Assembly (NCBI RefSeq): GCF_029855045.1 | Contig: NZ_CP123228.1 | Span: 1,550,001 to 1,614,000, forward strand | Direction: 5' to 3' | Source: Piscinibacter sp. XHJ-5 | GTDB taxonomy: Bacteria > Pseudomonadota > Gammaproteobacteria > Burkholderiales > Burkholderiaceae_C | DNA: 64,000 nt | Shown here: positions 45,620-54,956 of the stretch, piece after piece | Layout: the number at the start of each line of letters is the position of its first letter | Numbering within the stretch: position 1 is the stretch's first letter | The notes under the pieces: model-generated | What the model was told of the DNA's origin: nothing | Seen by the model: the letters and a program-made list of their open reading frames with translations, nothing else | Database searches by the model: none | Made by a program: the position numbers and the translations under genes

Positions 45620-45697
45620 CGATGCATTTCAACGAATGTCGATTCCGGCGTCGCCGGTTCGTCGTGTCGGTGAGGATCACCAGGAAGGACATTTCCC

Positions 45698-46969
45698 GTG
45701 ACGGCATCTCCCACCCACCGCGCCATCGAAGCCGTGTGGCGAATCGAGTCGGCCAAGATCATCGCCAGCGTCGCGCGCATGGTGCGCGATGTGGGCCTGG
45801 CCGAGGAGCTGGCGCAGGACGCGCTCGTCATCGCGCTCGAGCAATGGCCCGACAAGGGCGTGCCCGACAACCCGGGCGCGTGGCTGATGACCACCGCCAA
45901 GCACCGAGCACTCGACCGGCTGCGCCACCAGCAGATGTCGCAGCAGAAGCACGAGGAGCTGGGCCACGAGATGGACGCACGGCAGGAGCTCATCGTGCCC
46001 GACTTCACCGACTCGCTCGACGACGACATCGGCGACGACCTGCTGCGGCTGATCTTCACCGCCTGCCATCCGCTGCTGTCGTCCGACGCGCGCATCGCGC
46101 TGACCCTGCGCCTGCTGGGCGGCCTGACCACCGACGAGATCGCGCGTGCCTTCCTGGTGCCCGAGCCGACCATCGCGCAGCGCATCGTGCGGGCCAAGCG
46201 CACGCTGTCGGAGGCCAAGGTGCCGTTCGAGGTGCCGCGAAAGGAGGAACTCGCGTCACGGCTCGACTCGGTGCTGGGCGTGCTGTATCTCGTGTTCAAC
46301 GAGGGCTATTCGGCCACCGCTGGCGACGACTGGATGCGCCCTTCGCTGTGCGATGAAGCGCTGCGCCTGGGGCGCGTGCTGGCCGAGCTGATGCCCGCCG
46401 AGCCCGAAGTCCACGGGCTGGTCGCGCTGATGGAGATCCAGGCGTCGCGCACGCATGCGCGCACCGGCCCCGAAGGCGAGCCCATCCTGCTGCTGGACCA
46501 GAACCGCGCGCGCTGGGACCACATGCTCATCCGCCGCGGCCTGGTCGCGCTGGAGCGCGCGGAGCGCCTGGTGGCGACGCAAGGGCACGGGCCCTATGCC
46601 CTGCAGGCCGCCATTGCGGCGTGCCATGCGCGCGCCAAGACCGCCGAAGAGACCGACTGGGCGCGCATCGCGGCGCTGTACGACGCGCTCTCGCAGACAC
46701 GACCTTCGCCCATCGTCGAACTGAACCGCGCGGTGGCGGTGGCCATGGCCTACGGCCCCGAGGCCGGGCTGGAGCTGGTCGATGCCATCGTGGCGCAATC
46801 GCAGCTCGCCGGCTATCACCTGCTGCCGGCGGTGCGCGGCGACCTGCTGGCAAAGCTGGGGCGGCCGTCGGAGGCGGCGCAGGAGTTCGAGCGGGCGGCG
46901 GGGTTGACGCGCAACGCCCGGGAGCAGGAGTTGCTGCGCAGGCGGGCGGCTGCTTGCGCGAAGTCATGA
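45698..46969 (+). CDS. ECF42-like RNA polymerase sigma factor with C-terminal extension
   Basis: The 423-residue protein has sigma region 2 (MVRDVGLAEELAQDALVIAL, then WLMTTAKHRALDRLR) and region 4 (LLGGLTTDEIARAFLVPEPT followed by AQRIVRAKRTL), then a long helical TPR-like C-terminal domain (NEGYSATAGDDW; ELNRAVAVAMAYGPEAGL). Those features match the ECF42 group, which has no classical anti-sigma factor and is usually encoded beside a small DGPF/YCII-domain protein; none is seen here. The start is GTG 45698 behind AGGAAGG. Confidence 0.88.
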   Translation: MTASPTHRAIEAVWRIESAKIIASVARMVRDVGLAEELAQDALVIALEQWPDKGVPDNPGAWLMTTAKHRALDRLRHQQMSQQKHEELGHEMDARQELIVPDFTDSLDDDIGDDLLRLIFTACHPLLSSDARIALTLRLLGGLTTDEIARAFLVPEPTIAQRIVRAKRTLSEAKVPFEVPRKEELASRLDSVLGVLYLVFNEGYSATAGDDWMRPSLCDEALRLGRVLAELMPAEPEVHGLVALMEIQASRTHARTGPEGEPILLLDQNRARWDHMLIRRGLVALERAERLVATQGHGPYALQAAIAACHARAKTAEETDWARIAALYDALSQTRPSPIVELNRAVAVAMAYGPEAGLELVDAIVAQSQLAGYHLLPAVRGDLLAKLGRPSEAAQEFERAAGLTRNAREQELLRRRAAACAKS

Positions 46970-46997
46970 GCCTACACTCGTCGCAGGAGGTGAAGTC

Positions 46998-47788
46998 ATG
47001 CCTTCCTCGACCCGAGCGCCGGCCGTGGCCGGCTCCTTCTACCCGGCAGATTCGGGCAGGCTGAACGACCAGCTCGTGCAGTTGCTCGCCGAGGTCGACG
47101 ATCCCGGCGGTCCGCCGCCCAAGATGCTGCTGGTGCCGCACGCCGGCTATGTCTATTCCGGTCCGGTGGCGGCCCACGCCTATGCGCGCCTGACGGGATC
47201 GCGCATCGAACGCGTGGTGCTGCTGGGACCGGCGCATCGGGTGCCGCTTCGCGGGCTGGCCGCGCCGACGGCGGAAGAATTCGAGACACCGCTGGGGCGA
47301 GTCGTCATCGACCGTGCCGCGATGGCGCAGCTGCAGGACCTGCCGCAGGTGGTGGCCAACGATGGCGCGCATGCGCTGGAGCACTCGCTGGAAGTGCAGC
47401 TGCCGTTCTTGCAGAACGTGCTGGGCGACTTCATGCTGGTGCCGCTGGCCGTCGGTGATGCCTCTGGCGACGAGGTCGCCGAAGTGCTCGACCGTCTCTG
47501 GGGCGGCGACGAGACGCTGATCGTGATCAGCTCGGACCTCTCGCACTACCTGCCCTGCGCCCAGGCGCGGCGCCTCGACGGCGCGACCATCGCCCGCGTC
47601 CTGGCGCTCGAAGCCGGCATCGGGACCGACGAGGCCTGCGGCGCCTTCGCGCTGAATGGCGCGCTGCAGGTCGCGCATCGCCGCCGTCTCCGGGCACGGC
47701 TGCTCGATCTGCGCAACTCGGGCGACACGGCCGGCGACAGCAGCCGCGTCGTCGGCTACGCGGCGGTCGCCTTCGACGAGCCCGCGCC

Positions 47789-47792
<4 letters not shown>
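46998..47792 (+). CDS. amrB: AmmeMemoRadiSam system protein B (MEMO1 family)
   Basis: The 264-residue protein has the MEMO pattern: APAVAGSFYPADSGRL at the start, LVPHAGYVYSGPVAAHAY, VLLGPAHRVP, HALEHSLEVQLPFLQ and VISSDLSHYL, with the His residues of a possible metal site. It is one of three conserved components of a system of unknown function with AmrA and the radical SAM enzyme AmrS. AGGAGG precedes ATG 46998. It overlaps amrS by 4 bp. Confidence 0.9.
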
Positions 47793-48865
<1,073 letters not shown>

Positions 48866-49000
48866 ACGATCCGCTCCGTTTCCCGCCATGCGGAAGAACG
48901 CCGGGTGAAGGCGCGGCGATGAGCCGCCGACCCCTTGGTTGAGGGGACACCCGCACATCAGGTGTGGGGCGTGGCCGGGCTGGCCCGCAGAATTCCGACC

Positions 49001-49372
49001 ATGCTGGTCGATGTCGTCTGTCTGCGCCGCGAAGGCGTCAAGCTGCCTGCGGAGGAGCTTCGCTCCGTCACGCCGGTTCGCGCCTTCCTGACCATCGACA
49101 CCGTGACGCTGGGTCCGCCGGTGCCGCAGGCGCCTCGCGTGCGCAAGGACGTGGCCCGGCTCTGGCAGTGCGACCTGTGCGACGAGATCCCGCAGCCGCT
49201 CGACGGCCTGGAATGTGCCCGCGTCAGCCGCGTGGGCGGCGACGCGCTGCTGCTGGTGGGCGTCGAGCGCCGCGATGGCTCGGCCGACGAGGCTGCGCAC
49301 CCCCAGGCCTGGTGGTGCCGCGTGGTGCTCGACGCCGAGGCGCCGCTGTCGCAGGCACCGCACGCCGTCTGA
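49001..49372 (+). CDS. Hypothetical protein, about 123 aa
   Basis: The frame begins MLVDVVCLRREGVKLPAEEL and has one CDLCDE pair and many Val/Arg residues in beta-like alternation. Third codon positions are GC-rich. The ATG at 49001 lacks a clear ribosome binding site, and an in-frame start at 48935 is possible. The gene follows amrS by 135 bp on the same strand. It shows no AmrA-like (AMMECR1) features, so it is not the missing system member. Confidence 0.5.
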   Translation: MLVDVVCLRREGVKLPAEELRSVTPVRAFLTIDTVTLGPPVPQAPRVRKDVARLWQCDLCDEIPQPLDGLECARVSRVGGDALLLVGVERRDGSADEAAHPQAWWCRVVLDAEAPLSQAPHAV

Positions 49373-49471
49373 GCGGTCGAGCCTCGCCGCGTCGCGCGGC
49401 ACCCCTCAATCAAGCGCCCCTTGACCGGGCGATAGACCCCGCCCCGAGTTGCGGCATGTAATGGCTTCACC

Positions 49472-49702
49472 ATGCTGAAGCTCAACACCCGCACCCAGAC
49501 GCCCCGCTCCCTGGTCACCGAACGCCGCGTTCAATGGAGCCTCAACGGCTTCGGCGCGGTGCTACTCGTCTACGTGGTCGGATCCGCGGCGCTGGAAGTG
49601 GTGCCGGACGGCGAGGACCGTGCGATGTGGCTGGGCCTCGGGGTCTTGTTCTCGGTGCTGGGCATGGCGGTGGGCGCGGCGCTGGCGGCCTTGTCGGACT
49701 GA
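49472..49702 (+). CDS. Small membrane protein, 76 aa
   Basis: The 76-residue product has a basic N-terminal third (KLNTRTQTPRSLVTERRVQ) and two hydrophobic helices (FGAVLLVYVVGSAALEV and LGLGVLFSVLGMAVGAALAAL) joined by an acidic turn (PDGEDRA). It would span the inner membrane twice. The function is unknown. Confidence 0.6.
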   Translation: MLKLNTRTQTPRSLVTERRVQWSLNGFGAVLLVYVVGSAALEVVPDGEDRAMWLGLGVLFSVLGMAVGAALAALSD

Positions 49703-49705
49703 CGA

Positions 49706-49724
49706 GGCCCCCGTTGCGGGAGCC
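49706..49724. terminator. Short hairpin between convergent genes
   Basis: GGCCCCCG (49706-49713) pairs with CGGGAGCC (49717-49724) with one mismatch and a 3-base loop, between the convergent genes ending at 49702 and 49740. It may act as a bidirectional terminator, but there is no T-run. Confidence 0.35.
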
Positions 49725-49739
49725 GTTGCGTCGGCTCGT

Positions 49740-49991
49740 TCAGCAGGCCAGGCGATAGCGCTTCTCCACGATCAGCTCCCGGCCTTTGCCCAGCGCATAG
49801 ACGAGGGCCGATTCGGGCGACGGCCAGTGGTAGCCGCCGGCCAGCGACGCTTCGCGGAATGCTTCGGCCGGTGTCGCGTCGCCACGCACGCGGCGGATCA
49901 CCACCGCGGCCACATACCCTTCGCCGAATTGGCCGCCGGTGGCTTCGGCACAGATGCGGTAGTCGCCTTCGTCTCGTTCCACGAACTGCAT
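49740..49991 (-). CDS. Hypothetical protein, 83 aa
   Basis: The 83-residue protein starts at ATG 49991 behind a very good GAGGAGG. The sequence (MQFVERDEGDYRICAEATGG, then AAVVIRRVRG and AEAFREASLAGGYHW) looks like a compact beta-alpha domain. I do not recognise the family. It is divergent from the DNA ligase gene. Confidence 0.65.
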   Translation of the reverse strand: MQFVERDEGDYRICAEATGGQFGEGYVAAVVIRRVRGDATPAEAFREASLAGGYHWPSPESALVYALGKGRELIVEKRYRLAC

Positions 49992-50153
49992 GGTCGTCCT
50001 CCTCAACGCAAGGGGTGAATGATGCAAGGCATGCAGACATACGAACATCGGCCGGTGGGGGGATGCATCGCCTCGTTCGTGTGGGGGGTACCGCCGCCTC
50101 CGCACCGCCGTCCACCGAGGTGCCGCCATGCGACGCCCGATCACAATCCATCC

Positions 50154-51704
50154 ATGACCACCTTGCTCGCCGCCGTTGTCGAGGCATCGGACCGTGTCGC
50201 GGCGACCAGCCGCCGCCTGGCCAAGCGGGACCTGATCGCGGCCTGCCTTCGCGGGGCGCAAGGCGATGAAGTGGAGATCGCTGTCGCGTACCTCTCCGGT
50301 GAAACGCGCCAGGGCCGGATCGGGATCGGCTACGCCACGCTGGCTGCGCTGCGCGGCGCGCATGCGAATGAAGCGTCGCTGGCGCTGCGCGATGTCGACG
50401 CGGTGCTCGAGCGCATCGCGGCCACGCAGGGCAAGGGAGCGGCCGCCGAACGGGGCGCCCAGCTGCGCGCGCTGTTCGAGCGCGCCACCCCGGTGGAGCA
50501 GGACTTCCTGGTGCGGCTGTTCGTCGGCGAGCTTCGCCAGGGCGCGCTGGAGGGCGTGATGATCGAGGCGATCGCGGCTGCAGCCGGGCTGCCGGTGGTC
50601 GACGTGCGGCGTGCGGCGATGCTGGTGGGCAACCTGCCGACCGTCGCACGGGTCGCGCTGACGGAAGGAGCCGATGCGCTGGCGCGGATTGCCGTGGCAC
50701 TGCACCGGCCGCTGCAGCCGATGCTGGCGCAGCCGGCCGACGACATCGCGGCCGCGCTGTCCCAACTGGGCACCGCCGCACTGGAGTGGAAGGTCGACGG
50801 CGCGCGCGTGCAGGTCCACAAGGCGGGCGACAAGGTCACGGTCTACACGCGCAGCCTGAACGACGTCACCGGGTCGGTGCCGGAGATCGTCGAAGCGCTG
50901 GGCATGGTGGCGGCGCGCGAGCTCATCCTCGACGGCGAGGCGGTCGCGCTGACCCCCGACGGCGCGCCTCAGCCGTTCCAGGTCACGATGCGCCGGTTCG
51001 GGCGCCGGCTCGACGTCGCGCGCATGCGATCCGAACTGCCGCTGGCGGTGTACTTCTTCGATTGCCTGCATCGCGACGGGGTGTCGCTCGTCGATCGTCC
51101 GGCGCGCGAGCGCTTCGACGCGCTCGCCGATGCCTTGCCGGCGCCGCTGCTGATCCCGCGGCTGATCACCGCCGAGGTCGCGGCCGCCGAGGACTTCTAT
51201 GCCGATGCCCTGGCGCGCGGTCACGAAGGCGTCATGGCCAAGTCGCTGGACGCGCCCTACGAGGCAGGCAGCCGCGGGGCCAGCTGGCTGAAAGTCAAGC
51301 GGGCGCACACCCTCGATCTCGTCGTGCTAGCCGCCGAATGGGGCCACGGTCGCCGCAGCGGCTGGCTGTCCAACCTGCATCTCGGAGCCCGCGATGCGGA
51401 CGGCGGCTGGGTCATGCTCGGCAAGACGTTCAAGGGCATGACCGACGCGCTGCTGGAGTGGCAGACCCATGAGCTGCTGGCGCGTGAGAGCCAACGCGAC
51501 GACTACACGGTTCACGTGCGACCGGAACTGGTGATCGAAGTCGCCTTCAACGACCTCCAGGCGAGCACCCGCTACCCGGGCGGCCTGGCGCTGCGCTTTG
51601 CCCGCGTCAAAGGCTATCGGCCCGACAAGCGGCCCGAGGACGCAGACACCATCGACACCGTGCGCGCGCTCTACGCCGCCCAGGTCGCGCGCGGCGGGCA
51701 GTGA
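50154..51704 (+). CDS. ATP-dependent DNA ligase
   Basis: The 516-residue ligase has an N-terminal helical DNA-binding domain, the adenylation motif EWKVDGARV with nucleotide-accepting Lys213, later motifs (LDGEAVAL, GHEGVMAKS, SWLKVKR) and a C-terminal OB-fold domain. The layout is that of archaeal/eukaryal-like ATP-dependent ligases found sporadically in bacteria beside the NAD-dependent housekeeping enzyme. No Ku, polymerase or phosphoesterase domain is fused or adjacent, so a standard LigD-Ku end-joining pair is not present here. The start at ATG 50154 was preferred to upstream codons lacking domain character. Confidence 0.9.
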   Translation: MTTLLAAVVEASDRVAATSRRLAKRDLIAACLRGAQGDEVEIAVAYLSGETRQGRIGIGYATLAALRGAHANEASLALRDVDAVLERIAATQGKGAAAERGAQLRALFERATPVEQDFLVRLFVGELRQGALEGVMIEAIAAAAGLPVVDVRRAAMLVGNLPTVARVALTEGADALARIAVALHRPLQPMLAQPADDIAAALSQLGTAALEWKVDGARVQVHKAGDKVTVYTRSLNDVTGSVPEIVEALGMVAARELILDGEAVALTPDGAPQPFQVTMRRFGRRLDVARMRSELPLAVYFFDCLHRDGVSLVDRPARERFDALADALPAPLLIPRLITAEVAAAEDFYADALARGHEGVMAKSLDAPYEAGSRGASWLKVKRAHTLDLVVLAAEWGHGRRSGWLSNLHLGARDADGGWVMLGKTFKGMTDALLEWQTHELLARESQRDDYTVHVRPELVIEVAFNDLQASTRYPGGLALRFARVKGYRPDKRPEDADTIDTVRALYAAQVARGGQ

Positions 51705-51847
51705 CTCGGATGCGGCGCACGCATGCGAAGTCTCGTGTCCATATGGAAGCAAGAGGCAACCGGTGTACCGGGCGGAAAACCATCTTGCCGTCCGGGTCCC
51801 GTCGGCGTACCGTTCGTTCAACCATAACAGACAGGTCGGGGTGTCTT

Positions 51848-52081
51848 GTGTCTCAACAGATCGAGTCGGATGTGCTCTCGCAGGAGCGGTGGGAGTCGGC
51901 GTGTTTCGCGGCGATGCTCAGCAGCCGGGATGTCGACCGCGAGGAAGCCAAGCTGCTGATCCGCGCCGCCTGGTCCATCGAGCGATATCGGACGCTGGCG
52001 CCGGTCCTCGCCGCCAAGGAACTGCTGCAGAACCCGGCCATCCAGCCGTCGAGGCGGATGCGCCGCAACTCCACCGGGTAG
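51848..52081 (+). CDS. Hypothetical protein, about 77 aa
   Basis: A helical, Ala/Arg/Glu-rich 77-residue product reads MSQQIESDVLSQERWESACF at its start if GTG 51848 is used and ends with an Arg-rich tail (QPSRRMRRNSTG). Coding is supported by GC-rich third positions. No known motif is visible. A GC-rich hairpin follows 9 bp after the stop. Confidence 0.5.
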   Translation: MSQQIESDVLSQERWESACFAAMLSSRDVDREEAKLLIRAAWSIERYRTLAPVLAAKELLQNPAIQPSRRMRRNSTG

Positions 52082-52090
52082 TTCGACATT

Positions 52091-52107
52091 CCCGCGCATT
52101 GCGCGGG
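52091..52107 (+). terminator. GC-rich hairpin after the 77-residue gene
   Basis: CCCGCGC (52091-52097) and GCGCGGG (52101-52107) form a perfect 7-bp stem with an ATT loop. No T-run follows. Confidence 0.35.
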
Positions 52108-52200
52108 CGCAGCCGCGGCAGGTGCCCCGGGGTCGCGGCCCGTCCATGACGCTCGCATTGGTCAGGCGAATCTGCAGGCCCGTCGCAGGACAATCGTCCG

Positions 52201-52881
52201 ATGCGCCTCCTCCGCTGGCTTGACAACACGCGCCGCCATCCGTCGGCGATTCTTCTGGTCGTGCAGCTGGCCGGCATGCTGCTGTACCCGTTCATCGAAG
52301 GCACCGACGCCGGCCGCATCGGCTTCGGTGTGTTCGGGATCGTCGTGCTGGCGGTTACCACCGGAATGGTGCGCCGCACGCCGGGACTGAACTGGGTCTC
52401 CGGCGGTATCGCGCTGCCGGCCGTGGTGATGCTGGCGCTGCAGGTGCTGTTCGACGTGCCGTGGCTGCTGCCATGGTCCGCGGCGCTGGAGGCGGTGTTC
52501 TATTTCTACGCCGCCGGCAGTCTCATCGCCTACATGATGGCCGACCGCCGGGCGACCACGGACGAGCTGTTTGCCGCCGGCGCCACCTTCACGCTGCTGG
52601 CTTGGGGGTTCGCCTACCTGTACGTGCTGATGCAAGCCCTGCAGCCCGGATGCTTCGCGGCCGCGGTCAACCCCGAATCGCCGCGAAGGTGGACCGAGCT
52701 CATGTACATGAGCTTCGCGCTGCTGTCGAGCACCGGCATCGGCGACGTCATCCCGCTCAGCACCCATGCCCGCATGCTGGCGGCCGTGGAGATGTTCGTC
52801 GGCGTGATGTACCTGGCCGCGGTCGTTTCCAGGCTGGTGGGCCTCACCTTGCTGGAGCGCCGCGACCTGCCGGCGCCCTGA
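52201..52881 (+). CDS. Potassium-channel-family ion channel protein
   Basis: The 226-residue protein has about six hydrophobic segments. Near the C-terminus the block MSFALLSSTGIGDVIPLS is a pore loop with the filter-like motif TGIGD, a variant of the TVGYGD potassium filter, followed by a last helix (AAVEMFVGVMYLAAVV). It resembles two-TM ion channel modules fused to extra N-terminal helices. Selectivity for potassium is plausible but not certain because of the Ile in the filter. Confidence 0.78.
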   Translation: MRLLRWLDNTRRHPSAILLVVQLAGMLLYPFIEGTDAGRIGFGVFGIVVLAVTTGMVRRTPGLNWVSGGIALPAVVMLALQVLFDVPWLLPWSAALEAVFYFYAAGSLIAYMMADRRATTDELFAAGATFTLLAWGFAYLYVLMQALQPGCFAAAVNPESPRRWTELMYMSFALLSSTGIGDVIPLSTHARMLAAVEMFVGVMYLAAVVSRLVGLTLLERRDLPAP

Positions 52882-52888
52882 GGATTGC

Positions 52889-53167
52889 TCAGGGCCGGTG
52901 CGCTTCCCGCGTCGCGACCTCGCGCACCTCGATGTCGATGACGTCGCCTGGCGTCGCAGCGTGCCGCGGCGTTGCCCCGAACGACATCGATCGGCGACGA
53001 CCTCCCCGCAGCGTGGCCAGCAGCACCAGACCGCCGAGAAATACAGCCGCCAGCAAGGCACCCAGCATCAGAACCAGCCCCGCGATGGCGGCGAGGACGA
53101 CGCGCAAGCCGGCCCATGCGATGGCAGCCAGGCTGTTCGAGGAAGGACAGGTTTGCTCGTGTCTCAT
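52889..53167 (-). CDS. Small membrane protein, 92 aa
   Basis: The 92-residue product has one long or two short hydrophobic helices (VVLAAIAGLVLMLGALLAAV and FLGGLVLLATL) followed by a basic stop-transfer segment (RGGRRR). The C-terminus is short and charged. It is convergent with the ion-channel gene, with 7 bp between stops. The function is unknown. Confidence 0.55.
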   Translation of the reverse strand: MRHEQTCPSSNSLAAIAWAGLRVVLAAIAGLVLMLGALLAAVFLGGLVLLATLRGGRRRSMSFGATPRHAATPGDVIDIEVREVATREAHRP

Positions 53168-53209
53168 GATCAGCGTGGCTTCAGCTCGCGCCCGAAGTGC
53201 CTTGCATCG

Positions 53210-53908
53210 TCATTCGTCTCGGCCACCGCCGATGCCGAGCAGCATCAGCAGCGACTGGAACACGTTGTACAGGCTCAGGTAGACGCCCAGCGTGGCGCTG
53301 ATGTAGTTCGTTTCGAGCCCGTCCTGCACACGCTTGAGGTCATGGAGGATGAATGCGGAGAAGAGGCCGATTGCCAGCACCGACAGCGTGATCATCAGCG
53401 CCCCCGACTGGATGAAGACGTTGGCGAGGCCGGCGACGAGCAGCATGACGGCGCCGACAAACAGCCATTTGCCCATCGCGGAGAGGTCCCGCTTGATGAT
53501 GGTCGACAGCGATGCCATGCCGAGAAGGATGGCGCCGGTACCGGCGAACGCCGTCATCACGAGGCTGGCGCCGTTGCCCAGGCCGAGGACCGCGCCCACG
53601 AGGCGCGAGAGCATGAGGCCCATGAAGAACGTGAACGCGAGCAGCACCGGCACGCCGGCAGCCGATTCCTTCGTCTTCTCGATGGCGAACATGAAGCCGA
53701 ATGCCCCGACGAGGAACACGACCAGGCCGATGCCCGGTGACATCGCGCCGGCCAGGCCTGTCGACACGCCGATCCAGGCGCCCAGCACGGTGGGGACCAT
53801 CGACAGCGCGAGCAGCCAGTAGGTGTTGCGGAGCACTCGGTTGCGTTGGGCGGCCGAGACGGCGATGTCCGCATGTCCCGGGCCGTAGGTCTGAAGACTG
53901 TGGTTCAT
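53210..53908 (-). CDS. Bax inhibitor-1/YccA family membrane protein
   Basis: The 232-residue protein has seven hydrophobic segments and family features: NRVLRNTYWLLALSM at the first helix, the middle FMLGLMLSRL-like segment, and the C-terminal AFILHDLKRVQDG and YLSLYNVFQSLLMLLG. Bacterial members such as YccA modulate FtsH or act as calcium-leak channels. ATG 53908 follows AGGA; the start at 53980 would add a polar leader that is not conserved in the family. Confidence 0.9.
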   Translation of the reverse strand: MNHSLQTYGPGHADIAVSAAQRNRVLRNTYWLLALSMVPTVLGAWIGVSTGLAGAMSPGIGLVVFLVGAFGFMFAIEKTKESAAGVPVLLAFTFFMGLMLSRLVGAVLGLGNGASLVMTAFAGTGAILLGMASLSTIIKRDLSAMGKWLFVGAVMLLVAGLANVFIQSGALMITLSVLAIGLFSAFILHDLKRVQDGLETNYISATLGVYLSLYNVFQSLLMLLGIGGGRDE

Positions 53909-54027
53909 GAGGTTCCTGGTGGTGAGAAATGGGTGCAGGGGTGGATCGACATCAGTTGAGGTGAACTCTGGGGCGTTCAAGCCTTCCGGAAAAGTCGTAT
54001 TTTCGGCATGGACGCTTCGGAATTTGC

Positions 54028-54789
54028 TTATGAATGCCCCACGCCTCCGAGCGCCTTGGCCTGCCGCTTGCCGCGGCTGCGGATGTTGAGCGACTCGACG
54101 AGCAGCGAGAACGCCATGGCGGCATAGATGTAGCCCTTGGGCACGTGCTTGTCGAAGGCTTCGGCGGTGAGCGCCATGCCCACCATCACGAGGAATGCCA
54201 GCGCCAGCACCTTGATCGATGGATGCCGCTCGACGAACTCGCCGATGGGCTTGGCGGCCAGCAGCATCACGCCGACCGAGGCCACGACCGCAGCCACCAT
54301 CACGCCGATCTGGTCGACCATGCCGACGGCGGTGATGACAGAGTCGAGGGAGAACACGATGTCGATGATCGCGATCTGGCCGATGATGCTCAGGAACAGG
54401 CCCCTGCCCGCATCGCCCGCCGTGAGCGGCGTCTCGCCGGGCCCATGCTCGTCACGCGCCTCGACCTCGACGAAGATCTCGTGCGAGGCCTTGTAGAGAA
54501 GGAACAGGCCGCCGAGCAGTAGCACCAGATCGCGTCCGCTGATGCCGGTGCCGAGGACGGTGAAGAGGTCGGCGGTCAGGCCCATGACCCAGCTGAGCGA
54601 CAGCAGCAGCAGCAGCCGGGTCACCATCGCCAGCCCCAGGCCCACCTTGCGCGCGCGATCGCGCTGGCCCGGCGGAAGCCGGCCGACAAGGATGGAAATG
54701 AAGATGATGTTGTCGATGCCCAGAACGATCTCCAGGCCGGTGAGCATGGCGAAGGCGATCCAGACGTTCGGGTCGAGCAGAAGTTCCAT
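54028..54789 (-). CDS. TerC family integral membrane protein
   Basis: The 253-residue protein has seven to eight membrane helices and the TerC signatures GLEIVLGIDNIIFISI and IIGQIAIIDIVFSLDSVITA, each with conserved acidic residues inside a helix. TerC proteins are linked with tellurite resistance and with metal ion (manganese) export coupled to metalation of secreted proteins. It is divergent from the LysR gene at 54957, with 167 bp between. Confidence 0.9.
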   Translation of the reverse strand: MELLLDPNVWIAFAMLTGLEIVLGIDNIIFISILVGRLPPGQRDRARKVGLGLAMVTRLLLLLSLSWVMGLTADLFTVLGTGISGRDLVLLLGGLFLLYKASHEIFVEVEARDEHGPGETPLTAGDAGRGLFLSIIGQIAIIDIVFSLDSVITAVGMVDQIGVMVAAVVASVGVMLLAAKPIGEFVERHPSIKVLALAFLVMVGMALTAEAFDKHVPKGYIYAAMAFSLLVESLNIRSRGKRQAKALGGVGHS

Positions 54790-54881
54790 GGCGGGGAGTG
54801 CGAAACGCGTTTGAATTGAAGGGCGGATCGCCGGACGGCGAGGCGCGGAAGCCTGAAACTTAGGCGAACCGGTGATTCACG

Positions 54882-54894
54882 TAAAGTCGATTTA
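54882..54894. promoter_or_regulatory. T-N11-A motif, possible LysR-type operator
   Basis: TAAAGTCGATTTA is a 13-bp site with TAAA/TTTA arms around a 5-base centre, matching the T-N11-A consensus of LysR regulators. It lies between the divergent terC and NhaR-like genes. Confidence 0.45.
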
Positions 54895-54956
54895 GTGAGC
54901 CCGACACTTCGAGAAAAGCGAGGTGTCGCTGGCGCAAGCCAAACGAAGGCGGTCAG

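Noticed and set aside
48890..48970. tRNA-like segment on the minus strand (CTCAACCAAGGGGTCGGC region)
   Set aside because: Some bases recall a tRNA 3' half, but there is no TTCGAAT loop, no 7-base anticodon loop and no acceptor stem that pairs.
50019..50153. Longer N-terminus for the DNA ligase
   Set aside because: The added residues are Pro/Arg/His-rich and precede the natural ligase N-terminus at ATG 50154.
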